This document shows positions 63,201-64,000 of a DNA stretch of 64,000 nucleotides, one piece after another. The stretch is from the NCBI RefSeq assembly GCF_026250525.1, contig NZ_CP111045.1, positions 460,471 through 524,470 of the forward strand, read 5' to 3'. Origin of the DNA: Chondrinema litorale. GTDB taxonomy: Bacteria; Bacteroidota; Bacteroidia; Cytophagales; Flammeovirgaceae. The notes below the pieces were generated by a model. It was not told the DNA's origin and searched no databases. It saw only the letters and a list, made by a program, of their open reading frames with translations. The position numbers were made by a program, and so were the translations under genes. The stretch's first letter is position 1. Each line of letters begins with the position of its first letter.

Positions 63201-64000
63201 ATGGTGATTTCTGTTTCGGTGGTATTGCCATTTTCATCAGTGGTAGTCACAGTGAAAGTATAGCTGCCTTCTACTAACTGGGTCGAGTCACTTACGGTAA
63301 TAGTCCCATCACTGGCTAAGTCTGTGCCCGGTGGTAAACTGCCTTCTGTTACTTCTGCATCTACAATCTCACCATTGTCATCTGTAACATAAGCTAAGGT
63401 ATCACCATTGCCATATTCATCAAATGGTAATGGGTCATTTACTACATAAACCGCTTCCTCATCACTTTCTTCAAATTCTATGGTGATCTCATTTTCTGTA
63501 GTATTACCTAACTCATCTACTGTTTGAACTGTAAAGGTATAGCGGCCTTCTACTAACTGGGTTGAATCACTGACGGTGATTGTCCCATCACTGGCTAAAT
63601 CTGTACCCGGTGGTAAACTTCCATCTGTTACTGTGGCACTTAAAACATCTCCATTTCCATCTATTACTGTCGCTAAAGTATCACCATTGACGTATTCATC
63701 GAATGGTAATGGGTCGTTCACTACATAAACTGCTTCCTTATCACTTTCTTCAAACTCTATGGTGATCTCATTTTCTGTAGTATTACCTAACTCATCTACT
63801 GTTTGAACTGTAAAGGTATAGCGGCCTTCTACTAACTGGGTTGAATCACTGACGGTGATTGTCCCATCACTGGCTAAATCTGTACCCGGTGGTAAACTTC
63901 CATCTGTTACTGTGGCACTTAAAACATCTCCATTTCCATCTATTACTGTCGCTAAAGTATCACCATTGACGTATTCATCGAATGGTAATGGGTCGTTCAC
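57239..64000 (-). CDS. Giant repetitive T9SS-secreted adhesin, partial at the window edge
   Basis: At least 2253 residues, truncated at its N-terminus by the right end of the window (no start or signal peptide is visible). About 21 tandem 93-residue Ig/cadherin-like repeats occupy about 1-1960, each with PFDEYxNGDTLA, GSLPxGT, SDGTITVSD, DELGNTT and an acidic E-x-SDxEA junction. Then two cadherin-like domains (about 1965-2150: ANDDEF, FGIDSFTYR, LANDSEPDGDSL) and a type B (CHU_C) sorting domain (about 2163-2253: TPDGDGINEHW, IFNRWGRVVFE, YVLY). It is the promoter-proximal gene of the PorP/OmpA operon and likely a gliding or surface adhesin like SprB. The ligand is unknown. Confidence 0.88.
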   Translation of the reverse strand: MNDPLPFDEYVNGDTLATVIDGNGDVLSATVTDGSLPPGTDLASDGTITVSDSTQLVEGRYTFTVQTVDELGNTTENEITIEFEESDKEAVYVVNDPLPFDEYVNGDTLATVIDGNGDVLSATVTDGSLPPGTDLASDGTITVSDSTQLVEGRYTFTVQTVDELGNTTENEITIEFEESDEEAVYVVNDPLPFDEYGNGDTLAYVTDDNGEIVDAEVTEGSLPPGTDLASDGTITVSDSTQLVEGSYTFTVTTTDENGNTTETEITIEFEESDIEAVYVVDESQPFDSYLNSDLLAIVTDGNGDITSAVVIVGNLPDGTSISSDGTISVSDASQLSIGSFTFTVQTTDEFGNTTDSELTITFEPSDIEAIYTINEALPFDEYSNGDTLATVVDGNGAILSAIVTDGSLPPGTDLATDGTITVSDSTQLVEGSYTFTVQTVDELGNTTETEITIEFEESDEEAVYVVNAPLPFDEYGNGDTLATVTDGNGEIVDAEVTEGSLPPGTDLATDGPITVSDSTQLVEGSYTFTVTTTDENGNTTETEITIEFEESDIEAVYVVDESQPFDSYLNSDLLAIVTDGNGDITSAVVIVGNLPDGTSISSDGTISVSDASQLSIGSFTFTVQTTDEFGNTTDSELTITFEPSDIEAIYTINEALPFDEYSNGDTLATVVDGNGAILSAIVTDGSLPPGTDLASDGTITVSDSTQLVEGSYTFTVQTVDELGNTTETEITIIIEPSDIEAIYFLTSSLSFDAYNNGDSLAWATDGNGDIVDAILVNGTLPNGTSLDTIGKVYVTDASQLTPGDYTITVKTTDVLGNTTTTDLTLTIEAADQEATYLVAEPMPFDEYENGAKLAIASDPDGDIVNAVVSASTLPDGTTLSSDGTISVSDSTQLLPGLYTISITTTDELGNTTTTELEITLEPSDIEAVYVVDEAIPFDEYNNGDVLAIATDGNGDIINAVVIIGSLPLGTSIASDGTISVSDANQITIGSFTFTVQTTDELGNTTDNVLTITFEPSDIEAIYNLNDPLPFDEYSNGDTLATVTDGNGDIISATVTVGSLPIGTNLESDGTITVSDTALIEAGSFTLTIQTIDELGNSTDSEITIVIDPSDSEAVFTINDALPFDEYASGDTLATVIDADGEIVNAEVLDGTLPAGTSLLPDGTIVVSDPSKLVEGTYTFTVETTDEKGNTSETELTIEIEPSDIEAIYAVRDAAPFNEYLNGDTLATVTDGNGDIIAAIVTIGSLPNGASIATDGIITVTDASSLSLGSYTITIITTDILGNTTESEITIEFNNGDQEAEYSIAEPIPYDEIGSGDLLAFATDADGDIVNASIVSGELPAGTSLENDGSIKASDTDLLIEGTYNLTIKTTDVLGNTTDSEITLVLEPSDEEAVYVLDEPLPYNEYNNGHVLAIATDGNGAIISATVTDGSLPLGTEILSDGTIQVSSAIFLEPGSYTITVRTIDELGNFTDNELTLVIEPADIEAVYTIRQSLPYNEYNIADVLADATDENGAIISATIKAGTLPPGTELKSDGTIEVNDASKLEEGIYALVVITIDELGNSTETYLVLELEPVNDGVSFDNEAIYVVSEPMQKSTYGNTQFVAVVTDKDGGVVKALVIAGELPAGFALIDSTGFIVVVDQDLIVPGSTTFTVKTTDAEGNTTNSQLTLTVLADDIEAIYTVEFAAAIDSYQVNQVLASVTDSDGPIISASVIAGTLPPGSSINPVTGEITVTNPSELIAGNYPLSIITTDVNGNTTISVISIILLPEGSETATDRDAVYYVNDTPVNGIYYDGQTLAYVLDPDGPVIKARLVDGDLPPGTILNPVTGEISIVNERVVVPGAYQFTIRTEDELGGVTDNLVTIIIVPGDLEAVYFVDVPYPVNYYRLDQFIAQVSDPNGPIVKAESLNNNIPDGVYFNPVNGTFSISDTSLLEARNYPQYILTTDIYGHTTYHAFIISFKPVDGDGNGNTVLIANDDEFFVIEDSVVFGNVFINDIGNSFDNISITVSPINGAASIDADGTFTYRPTLNYFGIDSFTYRICLDGEVQTCDEAVVVINVTENNLFPDLELDISETQAGEPILLDVLANDSEPDGDSLYITEVFPILQANGDMEIVDNKLIYTPNEGYVGLERYRYQACDTRKNACCSEEIIEINVVAKIDFYISDGFTPDGDGINEHWNIPGIEDFDENKVKIFNRWGRVVFETERYNNTDNFWDGKPNKGNVQDQKVPAGTYFYVLYTEPGSKPKNGFIVVNY
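58120..64000 (-). repeat. 279-bp tandem repeat array in the adhesin gene
   Basis: About 21 head-to-tail units of 279 bp (93 codons) fill this stretch and continue past the window edge. The period is seen directly: a GGTCGTTCA word recurs at 63712 and 63991. Units close to the window edge are almost identical, and units toward 58-59 kb have drifted, some with insertions of a few residues at the junction. Confidence 0.93.
61925..63235 (-). repeat. 837-bp higher-order duplication of three repeats
   Basis: Positions 61925-62398 and 62762-63235 appear identical by eye over 474 bp and are offset by exactly 837 bp (three units). The three-repeat block therefore duplicated as a unit. The flanks on either side are similar but no longer identical. 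Confidence 0.88.

Noticed and set aside
58120..64000. Regular repeats resembling a CRISPR-like array or satellite DNA
   Set aside because: The 279-bp unit stays in one reading frame throughout and encodes Ig-like repeats; there are no short direct repeats with unique spacers.
1..64000. Search for phage, insertion sequences, tRNA-linked integration or toxin-antitoxin pairs
   Set aside because: No transposase, integrase, tRNA cloverleaf or toxin-antitoxin pair is visible.

Overview
This is an AT-rich stretch of a Bacteroidota chromosome, most likely from a gliding or surface-living member of the Cytophagales (an inference at order level only). The evidence is a SusC/SusD pair, TonB-dependent receptors with an N-terminal carboxypeptidase-regulatory-like domain, type A and type B type IX secretion (T9SS) sorting domains, a PorP/SprF protein, almost no Shine-Dalgarno sequences, and a TAnnTTTG-like -7 box. 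I see no tRNA, rRNA, CRISPR array, prophage or insertion sequence.

Layout. 0-5.6 kb (minus strand): aldo/keto reductase, metallo-beta-lactamase-fold hydrolase, Gfo/Idh/MocA dehydrogenase and two MFS transporters. 6.1-10.5 kb (plus): AraC regulator, a membrane protein with a LytTR-like tail, and a secreted esterase with a T9SS tag. 10.6-16.8 kb: methyltransferase, orphan SusD/SusC pair and a divergent DeoR regulator with candidate operator half-sites between. 16.9-18.5 kb: an SDR-fold protein lacking the catalytic Tyr and Lys, flanked by two paralogous small proteins. 19.2-20 kb: small membrane protein and PRC-barrel protein. 20-27.7 kb: five-gene operon of imelysin, di-haem oxidoreductase, second imelysin, gamma-carboxylase-like HTTM protein and TonB receptor, probably for iron or another metal, with a palindrome at its promoter.

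28.4-35.3 kb: a complete catechol ortho-cleavage route (catB-catC-catA-pcaD-fused pcaIJ-pcaF) with an AraC regulator upstream. 35.5-42.9 kb: TIM-barrel isomerase, permease, amidohydrolase, RibD-like reductase, a TTG-start alpha/beta hydrolase leading two tandem LuxR paralogues, and a GyrI-like protein. 43-48 kb: a PP2C-type phosphatase with an unusual N-terminus divergent from a bacteriophytochrome hybrid kinase. 48.2-53 kb: GH67 alpha-glucuronidase, inositol oxygenase and a sodium/solute symporter, whose products converge on glucuronic acids. 53.5-64 kb: a lone receiver-domain protein, then an OmpA/PD40 protein, a PorP/SprF protein and a giant adhesin running off the right edge.

The adhesin shows about 21 tandem 93-residue repeats (279 bp) and a C-terminal type B sorting domain. 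Its repeats are nearly identical at the N-terminal side and diverged at the C-terminal side, and an 837-bp three-repeat block is duplicated with 474 bp identical by eye. The strongest leads are this expanding adhesin, the imelysin/di-haem/gamma-carboxylase-like operon, and the catalytically odd SDR between twin small proteins.
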